This document shows positions 33,401 to 41,247 of a stretch of 64,000 bases of DNA, one piece after another (position 1 is the stretch's first letter; each line of letters opens with the position of its first letter). The position numbers and the translations under genes are program-made. Below the pieces are notes generated by a model, which was given only the letters and a program-made list of their open reading frames with translations, was not told where the DNA came from and searched no databases. The stretch is from Sinonovacula constricta (taxonomy: Eukaryota; Mollusca; Bivalvia; Cardiida; Solecurtidae), in contig CM017556.1 in NCBI GenBank assembly GCA_007844125.1, positions 76,836,762 to 76,900,761 of the forward strand. Direction: 5' to 3'.

Positions 33401-35881
33401 CGGACCTTATGACCCAGGGTGTGGCACATAGGTAGAACCACTGCTGCACAGTTTAGGTTCAGTGCAGCCGCCGCCCCACGTGACAGACACAGAGTGATCT
33501 GAAGAGACAAGCGAGACAACCAGTCTAGCACGATGACCAGATAGAACAACAATAACTAATATGGATAAAGGGTAGCATCTGAGTAAGACTGAACTAAACG
33601 AGACCCGCGCCAGCATCAAGAAAACATTACAGATCCATTATAATGGAAGAATAAACATGAAGTACATGTATCATTCGGATGCAATGTATGGTAAGTAGAG
33701 ATAACTTAGACCAAACATACATAACTTATGGAAATATTAAACACACATTTATGTATTTATTCACTAAAGTAAATACTCTACTGAGGACAAACCTGTTGCA
33801 TTAAAAAATAAATAAGGGTAATAATAAAAGAGAAGAAAAATATTTTGTTAAATTATGTGACTGATGTAGATACACGTTTTAAGCGTTATTATTATCGCGT
33901 GTATGAACAGTTAGTTGTAATGTGGGATGGTCTTCCAGCTGACCTGCGGTGCGCCGGTTGTTTTACCAATACATATATCTGGGTTCTTCCTCCACCAAAC
34001 TTGCTAGACATCGCTATGATGGTCTTTCGAAAACTTAATAAAAAACCCATAAAGTCAGTAGTAAATATCTTGTTGCACAATTATGTGCAAACAAATGAAA
34101 GCACTTGGTTTCCAACGACAGCTCATCATTTTTTTTGTTTTTAAAGAAAGTTAAAACTATGCTGACGGTTGTGTTAAATGTCCATATGAATAATTCTAGG
34201 CAAACACTTACCCCCAACATTTGATGTGTGTAATAAAACTCAGTCGCAGTCTGATACTTGTAGAAGGTCTCTGCGAACAGTAGTGCTGATATTGCTAGCC
34301 ATATTATCTGATAAAAAAATCATATATTCATCTGCCAATGCACAAGGAATCCACACTAATTAGGCTCTAATTGACATCAGACATGCATAAAGACTATCAG
34401 CATAACGTTTGATAGTAAGCAGAAGCGAAGAAGTTGCATTTCGCTCTCAAATACTTAAAGTTTTAGTGAAAACGTGTTTTCATAAATTGGAGTGGGGTCG
34501 ACAGCACATCCTGAAGGCACGTCGCGCCACCGTTTAACAAATGCCAAATTATTTGCTTGAAGGTGGTATCGGACAGTTTATATATGTATATATATAAAAA
34601 TGCTGTTACCTTTAAATTACATTGTTGTTTGACAATTCAAAACTAATATAAATTTGGCCGGTGTATTAAATAAATAAAAAACATACAAACAACAACAAAA
34701 CCGAAAAAGTTATGGCTATATCATTAAGTAAAGTACATGTATACATTTACTACAAAAGAGGATATCGACATGATCGAATGTCTTTGAATTGCCGTTTAGA
34801 AATATTACACTCAATTTGTAATTTCATTTGCAGTTCATTTTTGTTGACTTTAAAATGTATGTTTATAAGTATATGTTAAAAATGCTATCTGCGTTTGTGT
34901 GTTTCTAAAAGCTTAGATTGAGCTTAGATAACTGCCAATTGTGCAGAGATAACTGGCAATAAAGCAGAGATAACTGCCAACTGAGCTTACATAACTGCCA
35001 ATTGAGCTTAGATAACTGCCACTTGAGTACCAATTGAGCTGAGATAACTGCCACTTGAGCTGAGATAACTGCTAACAGATCTGGACAGAGACTTTCTCAT
35101 GCTGCCCACAGGTAACGTCGAATTGAACACATTAGAATTGACGTTTGTTTCGTTTAATTGTTTATAACACATGTTTTACTAAAATTTGCATTGTATATTG
35201 TAAAGTCACAGTTTTATAGTAGGCAAAAACCTAAAGAAAGATTATACATGTATGCAACTGATAAAACGCCATGTTCAGAATCAAACCAGCTCTGTCATAT
35301 TTCGCTATACCGAATACATACACTTATTTGTTCAAAAAAAGGTAATATGTTTATATGTCATAAGCGTACTTGATCAAAATGAGGCAATGATGTATACATA
35401 TGTACATAGATAATTTATTCAATAATTGTTAATGTTTTCAACAAATCTTTACATTACATTGCTGCATACAATGTGGTAGGAAATACAGAATGTTAATTAT
35501 AAAGATAATAGTTTAAATTTGTACGATAAGTCAAAATAATCAACGTTTGAAACGCGTTCAACGGCGGAAGAATTTTTAATTACACCAAACCAAGGAAATA
35601 TGCAATTCTTTATAAATCGAAACGATTTTGATACGCAAAATTCTGTTATAAAGTTAATGCAACTTAATTGTTTAAAAGTTTCTTATATCAAAATGTAAGT
35701 GTAACTTATTTTAAGCAAAATCGAGATTTAAGTTCCACGAACAAGGTTTAGACTTGTTGAACTTAACATACAATGTATAAAATGAAACAAAATGCAGTAA
35801 GCCTGTAGCTTATGTGTATTGAGAACTTACCATGAAAGTATACTTCCCTCCAGAGTTGTAGAGCCTACCTAGGCAGTTCAT
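18373..35881 (-). CDS. NADPH oxidase (NOX family), complete 18-exon gene, 536 aa
   Basis: A membrane flavocytochrome that passes electrons from NADPH via FAD and two haems to oxygen, making superoxide or hydrogen peroxide. Exons (minus strand, 5' to 3'): 35831-35881, 34212-34307, 33385-33498, 32798-32876, 31031-31128, 30522-30549, 30024-30096, 29594-29674, 28807-28936, 27772-27933, 26866-26919, 24712-24775, 23469-23538, 22189-22326, 20982-21081, 20235-20303, 19036-19121, 18373-18490. They total 1611 bp, all phases agree and all introns are GT-AG. Six membrane helices form the ferric-reductase domain. The four haem histidines keep NOX spacing: SFH and GVH 14 apart, YSH and ALH 13 apart. The FAD motif is EWHPFS, the nucleotide-binding loops are GGGIGVTP and FCCGPDPL, and the protein ends in a Phe after KEH, as NOX proteins do. 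There are no EF hands. The FEWF motif of other NOX proteins is replaced by LYAC. It most resembles NOX2/NOX5-type catalytic cores; the subfamily is unresolved. Confidence 0.93.
18491..19035 (-). other. NOX intron 17
   Basis: Donor GTAATA, acceptor TTTCAG. Nothing else recognised; the short open frames are intronic. Confidence 0.7.
19036..19121 (-). CDS. NOX exon 17
   Basis: Phase 0 acceptor GTTTCAG|ATG, donor AACG|GTAATA leaving two bases. Encodes MDVFLLNKVHFGRPDLKGMF and EQIHRQHK. GRPDL matches the GRPNW segment that precedes CGP in NOX proteins. Confidence 0.88.
19122..20234 (-). other. NOX intron 16 with a MULE-MITE-like end
   Basis: Nothing coding. A segment at about 19550-19597 (GATGAATGGAGAGTAACG... 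GTCCGACGATG) matches the right end of the MITE at 22517-22923. No matching left end is obvious, so it is a solo or badly decayed copy. Confidence 0.5.
20235..20303 (-). CDS. NOX exon 16
   Basis: A 69-bp phase 0-0 exon between TGTCACAG and GTAATA. Encodes IHRSNRDMLDVRFFYTGTVT plus AIK, matching the beta strand with a YxTG-type end in the NADPH domain of NOX proteins. Confidence 0.85.
20304..20981 (-). other. NOX intron 15
   Basis: No further exon is needed, because exon 15 ends and exon 16 begins in phase 0 and the protein alignment is continuous. Nothing else recognised. Confidence 0.6.
20982..21081 (-). CDS. NOX exon 15
   Basis: Acceptor TTTTACAG|A, donor GAAGAG|GTAAAT. Encodes DSSKTKKMYFIFVTREATQL and YACANHIKDLVEE, aligning with the IYFYWLCRD...FEWF region of NOX2. 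The aromatic-acidic FEWF motif is not kept; LYAC stands in its place. Confidence 0.88.
21082..22188 (-). other. NOX intron 14
   Basis: No recognisable element or gene inside. Confidence 0.6.
22189..22326 (-). CDS. NOX exon 14 (GPY and GGGIGVTP nucleotide-binding segment)
   Basis: Acceptor TTTCCAG|T, donor ACAG|GTACGT. Encodes LSHVRMEGPYSGRLEA, then NVVVCVGGGIGVTPML and SHLQYLVQH. The GPY and GxGIGVTP motifs are diagnostic of the FAD/NADPH domain. Animal NOX usually reads GAGIGVTPFAS; here it is GGGIGVTPMLS. Confidence 0.92.
22508..22516. repeat. Target-site duplication, left (CATCACACG)
   Basis: A 9-bp direct repeat identical to 22924-22932, flanking the MITE. Confidence 0.85.
22517..22923. 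mobile_element. MITE (family B) with terminal inverted repeats of about 90 bp and a 9-bp target duplication
   Basis: A 407-bp element in NOX intron 13. Both ends begin CATCGTCGGATACCCCCGGT and stay complementary with few mismatches for about 90 bp, through CGTTACTCTCCATTCATCACC and GTCGTTTTGTTT. It is flanked by perfect CATCACACG duplications. Long TIRs with 9-bp duplication point to a Mutator-like parent. There is no transposase. The open frames on both strands here are TIR translations, not genes. Confidence 0.88.
22924..22932. repeat. Target-site duplication, right (CATCACACG)
   Basis: Identical to 22508-22516. Confidence 0.85.
23469..23538 (-). CDS. NOX exon 13
   Basis: A 70-bp exon between ATTCTAG and GTATAC, starting with two bases and leaving two, which are exactly the phases needed between exons 12 and 14. 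Encodes DLEKVLCGQETTGKDVENNQ and HK. It fills the variable stretch between GDWT and the GPY segment, where NOX2 has a similar length. Sequence conservation is low here, so splice phase carries most of the case. Confidence 0.65.
23539..23940 (-). other. NOX intron 12, 3' part
   Basis: Nothing recognised apart from short AT-rich repeats. Confidence 0.5.
23944..24030 (+). promoter_or_regulatory. Cluster of heat-shock elements (HSF binding sites)
   Basis: TTCGAGAATGTTC (23974-23986) and TTCGTGAATGTTC (23992-24004) each match the three-part consensus TTCnnGAAnnTTC perfectly. GAAAATTC (23944-23951) and TTCTAGAA (24019-24026) are two-part sites. Four sites within about 85 bp are not expected by chance. 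The cluster lies inside NOX intron 12, upstream of a TATA-like box on the plus strand. Confidence 0.7.
24056..24063 (+). promoter_or_regulatory. TATA-like box TATAAGAG
   Basis: Lies 30 bp downstream of the last heat-shock element. Four copies of AGTTTGGA follow at 24062-24107. The arrangement resembles a heat-shock promoter. Confidence 0.45.
24088..24400 (+). ncRNA. Possible short heat-inducible transcript antisense to NOX
   Basis: From the expected start about 30 bp after the TATA-like box to an AATAAA at 24376-24381 there is a unit of roughly 300 bases. A 90-codon open frame runs from 24103, rich in hydrophobic residues, but it begins with TTG and has no ATG until 24235, so I do not call it coding. 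The unit may belong to a mobile element. Transcription is not shown by the sequence. Confidence 0.3.
24484..24508. repeat. (TA)n microsatellite
   Basis: An uninterrupted TA run of about 12 repeats in NOX intron 12. Confidence 0.9.
24712..24775 (-). CDS. NOX exon 12
   Basis: Acceptor TTTTTCAG|TGT, donor ACAC|GTATGT leaving one base. Encodes CPNATNNWNLTVWVKLCGDW plus T. GDWT matches the (V/Q)GDWT segment of NOX proteins and lies exactly 17 residues after HPFS, as in NOX2. An N-glycosylation-type NAT is present but on the cytosolic side. Confidence 0.88.
25245..25610. repeat. Interspersed repeat with a CAGACCGA-type tract, bivalve-like
   Basis: The block contains AAGGTCACGG, TTGACCTTTATACCTCTGA, CCCTATCAAGTTTGA, then GACGGACAGACCGATCGACA and TTGAAGGGCCTTATAAT. 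I remember this order from a repeat common in bivalve genomes. Nothing coding. It lies in NOX intron 11. Confidence 0.5.
26050..26890. repeat. Minisatellite whose unit copies the 3' end of NOX exon 11 and its splice donor
   Basis: About twenty diverged units of roughly 43 bp share the plus-strand core CTACCGAGAAAGGGTGCCAT then TCAAGCGTTCCTACATACCT. Read on the minus strand each unit resembles the last 25 coding bases of exon 11 (ending CCCTTTCTCG) followed by its donor GTAGTAGAGGTATG. The unit nearest the exon overlaps it. Copies next to the exon match better than those near 26100. The 171-codon plus-strand open frame across this block is a by-product. Confidence 0.85.
26866..26919 (-). CDS. 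NOX exon 11 (FAD-binding EWHPFS)
   Basis: A 54-bp phase 0-0 exon between TTTTCAG and GTAGTA. Encodes VVLLNCGSISTLEWHPFS, aligning without gaps to the NOX2 segment that ends EWHPFT, which contacts FAD. Its 3' half and donor are the template of the adjoining minisatellite. Confidence 0.9.
27772..27933 (-). CDS. NOX exon 10 (sixth membrane helix and start of FAD domain)
   Basis: A phase 0-0 exon between ATTATAG and GTAAAA. Encodes TYIWLSFPLVIYFLDVLCRL (last membrane helix), then VRRAEMVEVTSAVTIAVDIL and the end RRTVQPGQ, where PGQ corresponds to VGQY of NOX2. It has no Met and would be missed by an ATG-based search. Confidence 0.92.
27934..28806 (-). other. NOX intron 9
   Basis: Contains a perfect short palindrome CAGCTCC-GCA-GGGAGCTG near 28345 in a locally GC-richer patch. 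No exon fits here, because exons 9 and 10 join in phase 0. Confidence 0.5.
28807..28936 (-). CDS. NOX exon 9 (extracellular loop E)
   Basis: Acceptor GTGACAG|T, donor ACAGAG|GTAAGA. Encodes GPIRRQLNPAQHVPGCSVNI, TTNNSSIDSIPCAEPVF and DHVGTE. This is the loop between helices 5 and 6, with sequons NIT and NSS and two cysteines that could pair. Loop E helps decide whether superoxide or peroxide is released. Confidence 0.88.
29400..29580. repeat. 30-bp minisatellite directly after the NOX exon 8 donor
   Basis: About six units read TCTTTATGAAACTCCATGTG then ATTGGCCATG. The array starts some 15 bp inside intron 8. Unlike the array at exon 11 it shows no similarity to the neighbouring exon. Confidence 0.8.
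29594..29674 (-). CDS. NOX exon 8 (fifth helix, two haem ligands)
   Basis: Acceptor TTCTAG|G, donor GTGAA|GTAAGT. Encodes RRFFNVFWYSHRIYPLFYIL and LALHGV. The His of YSH and of ALH are 13 apart, matching His209 and His222 of NOX2. The FNVFWYSH block is highly diagnostic. Confidence 0.95.
30024..30096 (-). CDS. NOX exon 7 (fourth membrane helix)
   Basis: Acceptor CCACAG|TG, donor ATCAG|GTCAGT. Encodes SGVTGLMLMSIIVTLLVTTL plus GPI, matching the GITGVVITL helix of NOX2 that leads to RRSYFEVFW. Confidence 0.9.
30522..30549 (-). CDS. NOX exon 6, 28-bp micro-exon
   Basis: Between TTTCATTCCAG and GTAAGTAA lie 28 bp encoding TPFCIITKT plus one base. The phases (0 in, one base out) are exactly what is needed to join exons 5 and 7, which do not fit each other directly. 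Polypyrimidine tract and donor are both strong. Confidence 0.7.
31031..31128 (-). CDS. NOX exon 5 (third helix, second haem ligand)
   Basis: Acceptor GTTCTTTTTCAG|GC, donor GGAATG|GTATGT. Encodes VHVSCHVINSYKFYNNYSHN and IRDVNPFEREGM. The His of GVH lies 14 after the His of SFH in exon 4, as His101 and His115 do in NOX2. Confidence 0.9.
31129..31984 (-). other. NOX intron 4, 3' part
   Basis: No gene. The plus-strand open frame 31758-32129 runs into a SINE fragment and is not coding. Confidence 0.5.
31985..32150 (-). mobile_element. SINE fragment, family 1 (second copy of 41030-41247)
   Basis: Shares GAGGTGC, GACTGAACCCGGCCGGTC, GTTATGCTAACCC, AAACCATTACTACCAA and TGACCCGACC with the copy at 41 kb in the same orientation. 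The tRNA-like head is too diverged to be transcribed. Confidence 0.65.
32283..32390. repeat. (CTAC/CTAT)n microsatellite
   Basis: Imperfect tetranucleotide run TACCTACCTATC over about 100 bp. A (GTCT)n run follows at 32510-32527. Confidence 0.9.
32798..32876 (-). CDS. NOX exon 4 (third helix, first haem ligand)
   Basis: Acceptor TGTTTCAG|TAC, donor ACTG|GTATGT leaving one base. Encodes YIPLRLSSWDGRSFHIFMAY and VIVSFT. SFH carries the first haem ligand of this helix. Confidence 0.9.
33385..33498 (-). CDS. NOX exon 3 (second helix)
   Basis: A phase 0-0 exon between CTCTTCAG and GTGGGT. Encodes ITLCLSRGAAAALNLNCAAV and VLPMCHTLGHKVRYLIRK, matching the LARAPAACLNFNCMLILLP region of NOX2. LNLNC and LPMC are the diagnostic parts. 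Confidence 0.93.
33499..34211 (-). other. NOX intron 2
   Basis: Contains a SINE family 2 body fragment at 33925-34015. The plus-strand open frame 33845-34144 crosses it and is not a gene. Confidence 0.55.
33925..34015 (+). mobile_element. SINE family 2 fragment
   Basis: CCAGCTGACCTGCGGTGCGC and TCTGGGTTCTTCCTCCACCA match the body at 16319-16380. The head is missing. Confidence 0.55.
34212..34307 (-). CDS. NOX exon 2 (first membrane helix)
   Basis: A phase 0-0 exon between TTTTATCAG and GTAAGTG. Encodes IIWLAISALLFAETFYKYQT and ATEFYYTHQMLG, matching VWLGLNVFLF...FFYTRKLLG of NOX2. Confidence 0.92.
34910..35080. repeat. Minisatellite, GATAACTGCCAATTGAGCTTA-like, 23-24 bp
   Basis: About seven units of GAGATAACTGCCAATTGAGC with small changes, in NOX intron 1. 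Confidence 0.85.
35831..35881 (-). CDS. NOX exon 1 (start codon)
   Basis: ATG at 35879-35881 opens MNCLGRLYNSGGKYTFM and ends at ATG|GTAAGT, phase 0. The 17-residue lead is close to the 14 residues of NOX2 before the first helix. The frame stays open for 24 codons upstream until a TAA, so a longer N-terminus from an unseen exon is possible. A short upstream ORF of five codons (ATGGATGCT..) lies at about 35964-35981. Confidence 0.8.
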
Positions 35882-37269
35882 GATGCTTTCACAGATGAAA
35901 CACACCCTTCTGTACCTCGCACCGGCCAACAGGTGCTGCCGATGCCACGCTTCAGTTTAATTTCCTACCCACTAGCATCCATGCGTGCTCCCAGTCACGT
36001 GATCTCTATTACAGAAACAGCCCAACCAAAATGCCGTTACTTGAAAACTAAGTGCAAGAAAATAAATCCGCCTCAGCTGGAAGTTTGATCGTTTTTATTA
36101 AAAATAATTGGATTAAGTACAAATGATATGCGGCGACATTAAGGCGTTATGATAGGATGATTTAAAGTTCGTTCTAGTTCACAGAAACCATGCTGATTCT
36201 TGGATGATCCGTTTCAATCAGCTGGTTCAGGATTGATGCTGACTGACCCAAGATTTCTTGACGAAAGAACACCTCATTCCATTGAATTATTTTATCAAAT
36301 GCCAAAAAAATAAAAATAAATAAATAAATAAATAAATAACAAAACAAAACACCAACATCGGATGTAGTAATATACTTCCAGATGAAATATTAAATATAAA
36401 AACTAACTCGATTTGACACGGAAAAAAATCACTTGGGTAACGAATAAAAGAGCAAAAACACAACCAAACACTGAGTGGTCCCATTGATCACATCGATTTA
36501 ACTTAACGCAACATACAACAGTCACTTGCACCTTTTCCTCTCCGTCAAACGTGTTCAAAATAAATAAAAGTTAATAAAACGTTTTCAGATGTATTCCAAT
36601 CAAAACAAACACCTGTAGTAGAACAAGCGCTATTGATGTGATGGTTTGGACAACATAGACGCGTGGTCTGCCTGTATATCTTAGTGAATACATGGGAATA
36701 AGGCCACGGACGGGGTGGGTGGTGGGCCTTACTCTTTGATTGACAGGCACTCACATGTGCACAGCGTGTAGCTGTCTTCAATGAACATTGTACTGTACTG
36801 TCTAGACTTCATAGTGATGACGTGATGATGACATAATTACACTGGAATGAAGGCTGTAGTGCATTATGAGTGCATAATTTCACTTGACAGCAGGAGTAAC
36901 ACAATTCATTAATGTTAATGTTTCGTGTAGGATCGGGAATGTATTAGTTGTAAAAAGTAATTAGCAGTAGTTATAATACTTGTCAACAGAAGGAAATTGT
37001 TCTTGTAGAAGTTGTAGACTAATGGGTCGTTGTAGTTGTGCTTGTGCCTGAAGTTGTTGTATTATTTCTTCATGGTAGGGCGTTAATGGTATATTGGCTG
37101 CATGAAATGTGAAATATGTGTACTGTACGTATAATGCATGACATGAGCTTTAGTTCGACATGCTTACAAACGCCAGTTGTCTGCATTGAGTGGTGTTTGG
37201 ATTGTTTCAAGTACTCGACTATATTAAACTTGTGTTCATAATTCACCTTCAACCGCGTTACAATGTTGG
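35882..37269. other. Upstream of NOX; no further gene recognised
   Basis: Promoter side of NOX, with an E-box-like TCACGTGA at about 35997. An (AAAT)n run lies at 36308-36340. Short minus-strand open frames show no domain. Confidence 0.45.
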
Positions 37270-37415
37270 CCGGATGCTGTGGTCCTCCTCCTCTTCATCA
37301 TATCAGCGTCATTGTCGTCAACGCGTCCGCCATCATCATCACCACGGTCCTCCTTCTCATCATCATCAACGTTATCACAATTGTTATCATCATCACCATC
37401 ATCGTTATCATCGTT

Positions 37416-37479
<64 letters not shown>

Positions 37480-37535
37480 ACATCAACATCATCATCTTAA
37501 TCATCATCATAATCATCACCATCATCGTTATCACC

Positions 37536-37576
<41 letters not shown>

Positions 37577-37620
37577 CACATCATCATCATCATCATCGTC
37601 ATTATCGTCATTATCATCAC

Positions 37621-37659
<39 letters not shown>

Positions 37660-37710
37660 TGTTATCATCATCATTGTTATCACCATCTTGTTTATAATCA
37701 TCATCGTCAT

Positions 37711-37740
<30 letters not shown>
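37270..37740. repeat. (ATC)n/(AAT)n trinucleotide array, about 450 bp
   Basis: Long runs of CATCATCAT with a TAATAATAA block at 37538-37575 and a short CAGCAGCAG end. Open frames exist in several frames on both strands (poly-His, poly-Ile, poly-Ser, poly-Asp) simply because the period is three. Confidence 0.95.
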
Positions 37741-37741
<1 letters not shown>

Positions 37742-38226
37742 ACATTTTGTCATCAGCCTCCTTAGATTCACCCTACTGTACCCATCATTATACCAACCAT
37801 TTTAATAATTTCCATTGCTATTGCAGTCGTTTTCATCTTCGACGTGACTGCAGTTGTTTGTATCAACCCAGCAAGTTGAAGCTAATGTCTATGGTTGAAG
37901 CCTGGCACGCCTGTGACTAGCTGACTAATTTCTGCGGTTACGCGATGACTCGTAGGACATATCAAAAGTATCACAGCCAGTCACGTTGTCTTTAGGCCAT
38001 AAATCCGAGGAGTATTGAAGACTTATACAATCATAACACTCTAACATTAAACACTTGCCAGAGCTTGGTAACAAATGGAAATATCATATACACCTATAAC
38101 AGCTATTGTTATGTTGTGTAGAACTCTAACGTTTTATGCGATTTAATTGACGTAGTAACTTACATAAAATATACACTTATAGTTATAAACGTGTCTTTGT
38201 TAACCACAGAAACAAAATGTACAGCT
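37741..38226. other. No gene recognised
   Basis: Intergenic sequence; nothing recognised. Confidence 0.45.
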
Positions 38227-38346
38227 TTAAAAAGAGCCCCTGGTGCTCCATGGCTGAATTCTCTCCGTGACTTGATGACTCATGCCACAGATGAAGAGCC
38301 AGGTAACCGTCCATGATCCCCACTGGGCCAGGATGGTGTATCCCCT
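38227..38346 (-). CDS. Candidate terminal exon, weakly TSP1-like
   Basis: On the minus strand, after GATTCAG, 39 codons run to a TAA: RGYTILAQWGSWTVTWLFIC, then GMSHQVTERIQPWSTRGSF. The patch is GC-richer than its surroundings. WGSW followed by ICG loosely recalls the WSxW..CG core of thrombospondin type 1 repeats, but key cysteines are absent. It may be an exon relic or chance. Confidence 0.2.
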   Translation of the reverse strand, partial: RGYTILAQWGSWTVTWLFICGMSHQVTERIQPWSTRGSF

Positions 38347-41029
38347 CTGAATCACGTTCACATCCTACCCACCTGCGGTCCCACAGGTACACGCCGATAA
38401 AATAAATATATACCAAAGGCATAAAGACGCAGAACAATCATTTTCACTGCCAGACCGTACTAATGCCAAAAGCAACCATTTTCTGATTTTATTATTAATT
38501 ATACACTATTAACTTTTTCATGAATATTGACTTTCTAAAATAAAATTATAGGGAAGGTAACAAAGCAAGTATTACTTACAGTTATGTTTCAAATATATTT
38601 TAACTATAAATATGATGCTGTTATTATTCCTTATTTACATGTGTGGTAAATATGTATTCTCTTGAAATGGCTACTTGTTGAGACTACCATTTTGCCCATG
38701 CAAAATATATACCAATAACTTATAAAACATTCATTGTAACGTTTCTTTGTTTATTAGCGTTTCCACAACTAAGACAAATGCTGTACAAATGTAAATAACT
38801 CAACGATATATGATGGATGGTTTAAATTACTTAACTACTATTGTCAATAAATAAGAAATGTTTAATCATCGTTAAATTACCAATATTTGGATTTCCCGAA
38901 TTTCTGCAATAGATCAGACATGCAACATAATATAACAAGTTTGTAATCCTTCAGTCTATTACGTAGGATGGCCGCCATGATTACAGTGGACTTTCCATGT
39001 CGAGTTGAACAAATAATAGTTTTATGAACAACTATTTATTCTGATTTGATACACACGTGTATTGTAATCAGATTTATGAGTTTTCATCGACAAGTAAAGT
39101 GAACACAGCTCTAGACCTTTCCTTCAGCAGTTGAGTGGATGAATGAAGTTAGTACAGAGTTCACCGTTCGACATTGGCACAACATTTTAAGTAAAATCAT
39201 AAAAAAGGAATTAAAATTATTTATCCATTTCTTGTACATTTGGCCCGGTGTCAGGATAATGTGAATACCAGGTGTTAAGGGCATGCAATACACAGTGAAG
39301 GCAACACTATGTCTGCTTCAAGTGGACACCATCTCCAAATAACCGAAATACTGTTGGTGGGACGATTAACCCAAATAAACACAATTTGTGGCTTATTCTC
39401 ACATGAAGTAATGTGACATTATATAAACGAGGATATCCAACATTTGATAAAACATCCATCAAGTGCATGTAACAATACCCCCCCACCCACCCATTTTTTT
39501 GTGTGTGTGTGTGGTGCGGGGGGGGGGGGGGGGATTTAGGCATAACCTTTGTATAAACCCATACCTTAGTTTTTTAACACTACCTTAATTGTTAGACAGT
39601 GGAATGCATGCAAAAATGTTCATTATCTCTTAATCTATAAATAAGCATGATGGGGTGGGTTACGATTCGGGTGGTTCTGCTAAAAATAGTTATCAATGAC
39701 AGAGCATATGAACAGATTACCGGTAGATGAAATCCTACATTATGTGATCATTTTTTGTTGTTTAAGGGGGGAAACTTGGTCCAAACGTTTGGATACATCC
39801 TTTATACAAATTTTCTTTCAAATAGGGAACACTGAAAAAAGTAACATACACTAGTGTCTTAAATGGCAACTTTTCATTGTGCACCATTTCAATGGATACG
39901 AAAATAAGACTTTTCACATCCATTATGTAGTTTTAAATATGCTTTTTATTATTTTAGAATGGACCTGGTCATAACTCATACGAAGTCACAACACTTGCAA
40001 CATGCTTCATTCAATGGCTATCACGTTAATCAGGAGGTTCTTGAGGACAATTAAAATGACAAATAAAAAATAATGCTAAACTTACATACTTACATTATAC
40101 ATAGTTTACCAAAGTCTGGACTGAGTTTTCATGAAATCGGATCCGGCATCCAGCACAAAAATCACAAATGACTCATTCTCGTTGTTCATGTTGACATTAT
40201 CAACGATATTTAAATGGACCATTACGATATTCATAATATTCTTTATGGCATTCTTGTCAGATCTTGCCAAAAGAACCCTTAAAGCAATAAGGGTTTAAAA
40301 CTTGTGCCATGTGCCATGAAGGCCCTTTTTTATTGTTATATAATTGGTACATTGTTTCACAAGATTTATTGTTTTATTTCACTTCATTTATTAGATAGCA
40401 ATTTTTAATTCTCTAAACTTTATAAAAATAATTACAATGATGCAGTTACTTGGGAAAAAAGGCAGCAGCAACTTTTTTCTTGATTTGTTTAAAATCATGG
40501 TCAAACTGACAGTGTTTCGAAATCACAATCTTCAGTGTCTGATTTAAGTATACCACAATTACAAGCTCAATGAAACATCAGAGAAAAATCTGCAAGGGAA
40601 ACTTTGGAAAACATGTTCAACCATATAGTCTTATCTGGTAATTATTTTCTTGAGTCAGTTATGTTTTGTTTATAATCAACAATTTTTGTGTAGTTCTTGT
40701 ACTGGAAACAATACCTCTCTCTATTTAAACACTGTGTGGGCATTATTTTTAATCACGTCACTACTTTCGTCATATCGTCATAAATTATCAAAGAAAACGT
40801 CAGCGCTTGGACACTTTTTTTAATTCAAACAGACAGACCGTGTTTCTTCATTGCTTGCATTTGATAAACCCACCATAAAGTGCGACGTTTGGCTTGCATG
40901 TAAATACATCTGTCCTTTGACTTTTCAAATGTTGGTATATGTTGCAATGCTCATAGGACTTTGTCATATATTTGGGATTTGCCGGCATTTTTGCCGATAC
41001 TGAACAGCAGCGACATTTCTATTATTATA
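38347..41029. other. No gene recognised
   Basis: AT-rich. A CCCCCCACCCACCC tract, a (GT)n run and a G tract of more than 12 lie at 39478-39535 and could form unusual structure. Nothing else recognised. Confidence 0.45.
39478..39535. repeat. C-tract, (GT)n and G-tract
   Basis: CCCCCCCACCCACCC, then TGTGTGTGTGTG, then GCGGGGGGGG. The two ends are complementary and G-quadruplex capable. Confidence 0.85.
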
Positions 41030-41247
41030 TCACAGGGGCACTTATGAGGTGCCCGGAGACTGAACCCGGCCGGTCCATTATACTAACACCGACGAGTCAG
41101 GCGTAATGCTGTCCCCTTAGCCCCGAGCGTTAGGAGGTAAGCCACTACTACCAACTTTAAAGTCTTTGGTCTGACCCGGTCAGGGTTTGAACCCGCGACC
41201 TCCCGATCCGCAAGCCGACGCTCTACCACCTGAGCAATTGCGGCCGG
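41030..41247 (-). mobile_element. tRNA-derived SINE (family 1)
   Basis: The minus strand begins with a tRNA-like head: an A-box region GCTCAGGTGGTAGAGCG and a B box GGTTCAAACCC about 40 bp later. The body follows, with GGTAGTAGTGGCTTACCTCC and GGACCGGCCGGGTTCAGTC. A second copy of the body at 31985-32150 supports its mobility. The head is clear enough to have been a pol III promoter. Confidence 0.8.

Noticed and set aside
37190..37771. Poly-His, poly-Ile, poly-Ser and poly-Asp open frames
   Set aside because: Translations of an (ATC)n/(AAT)n array in several frames.
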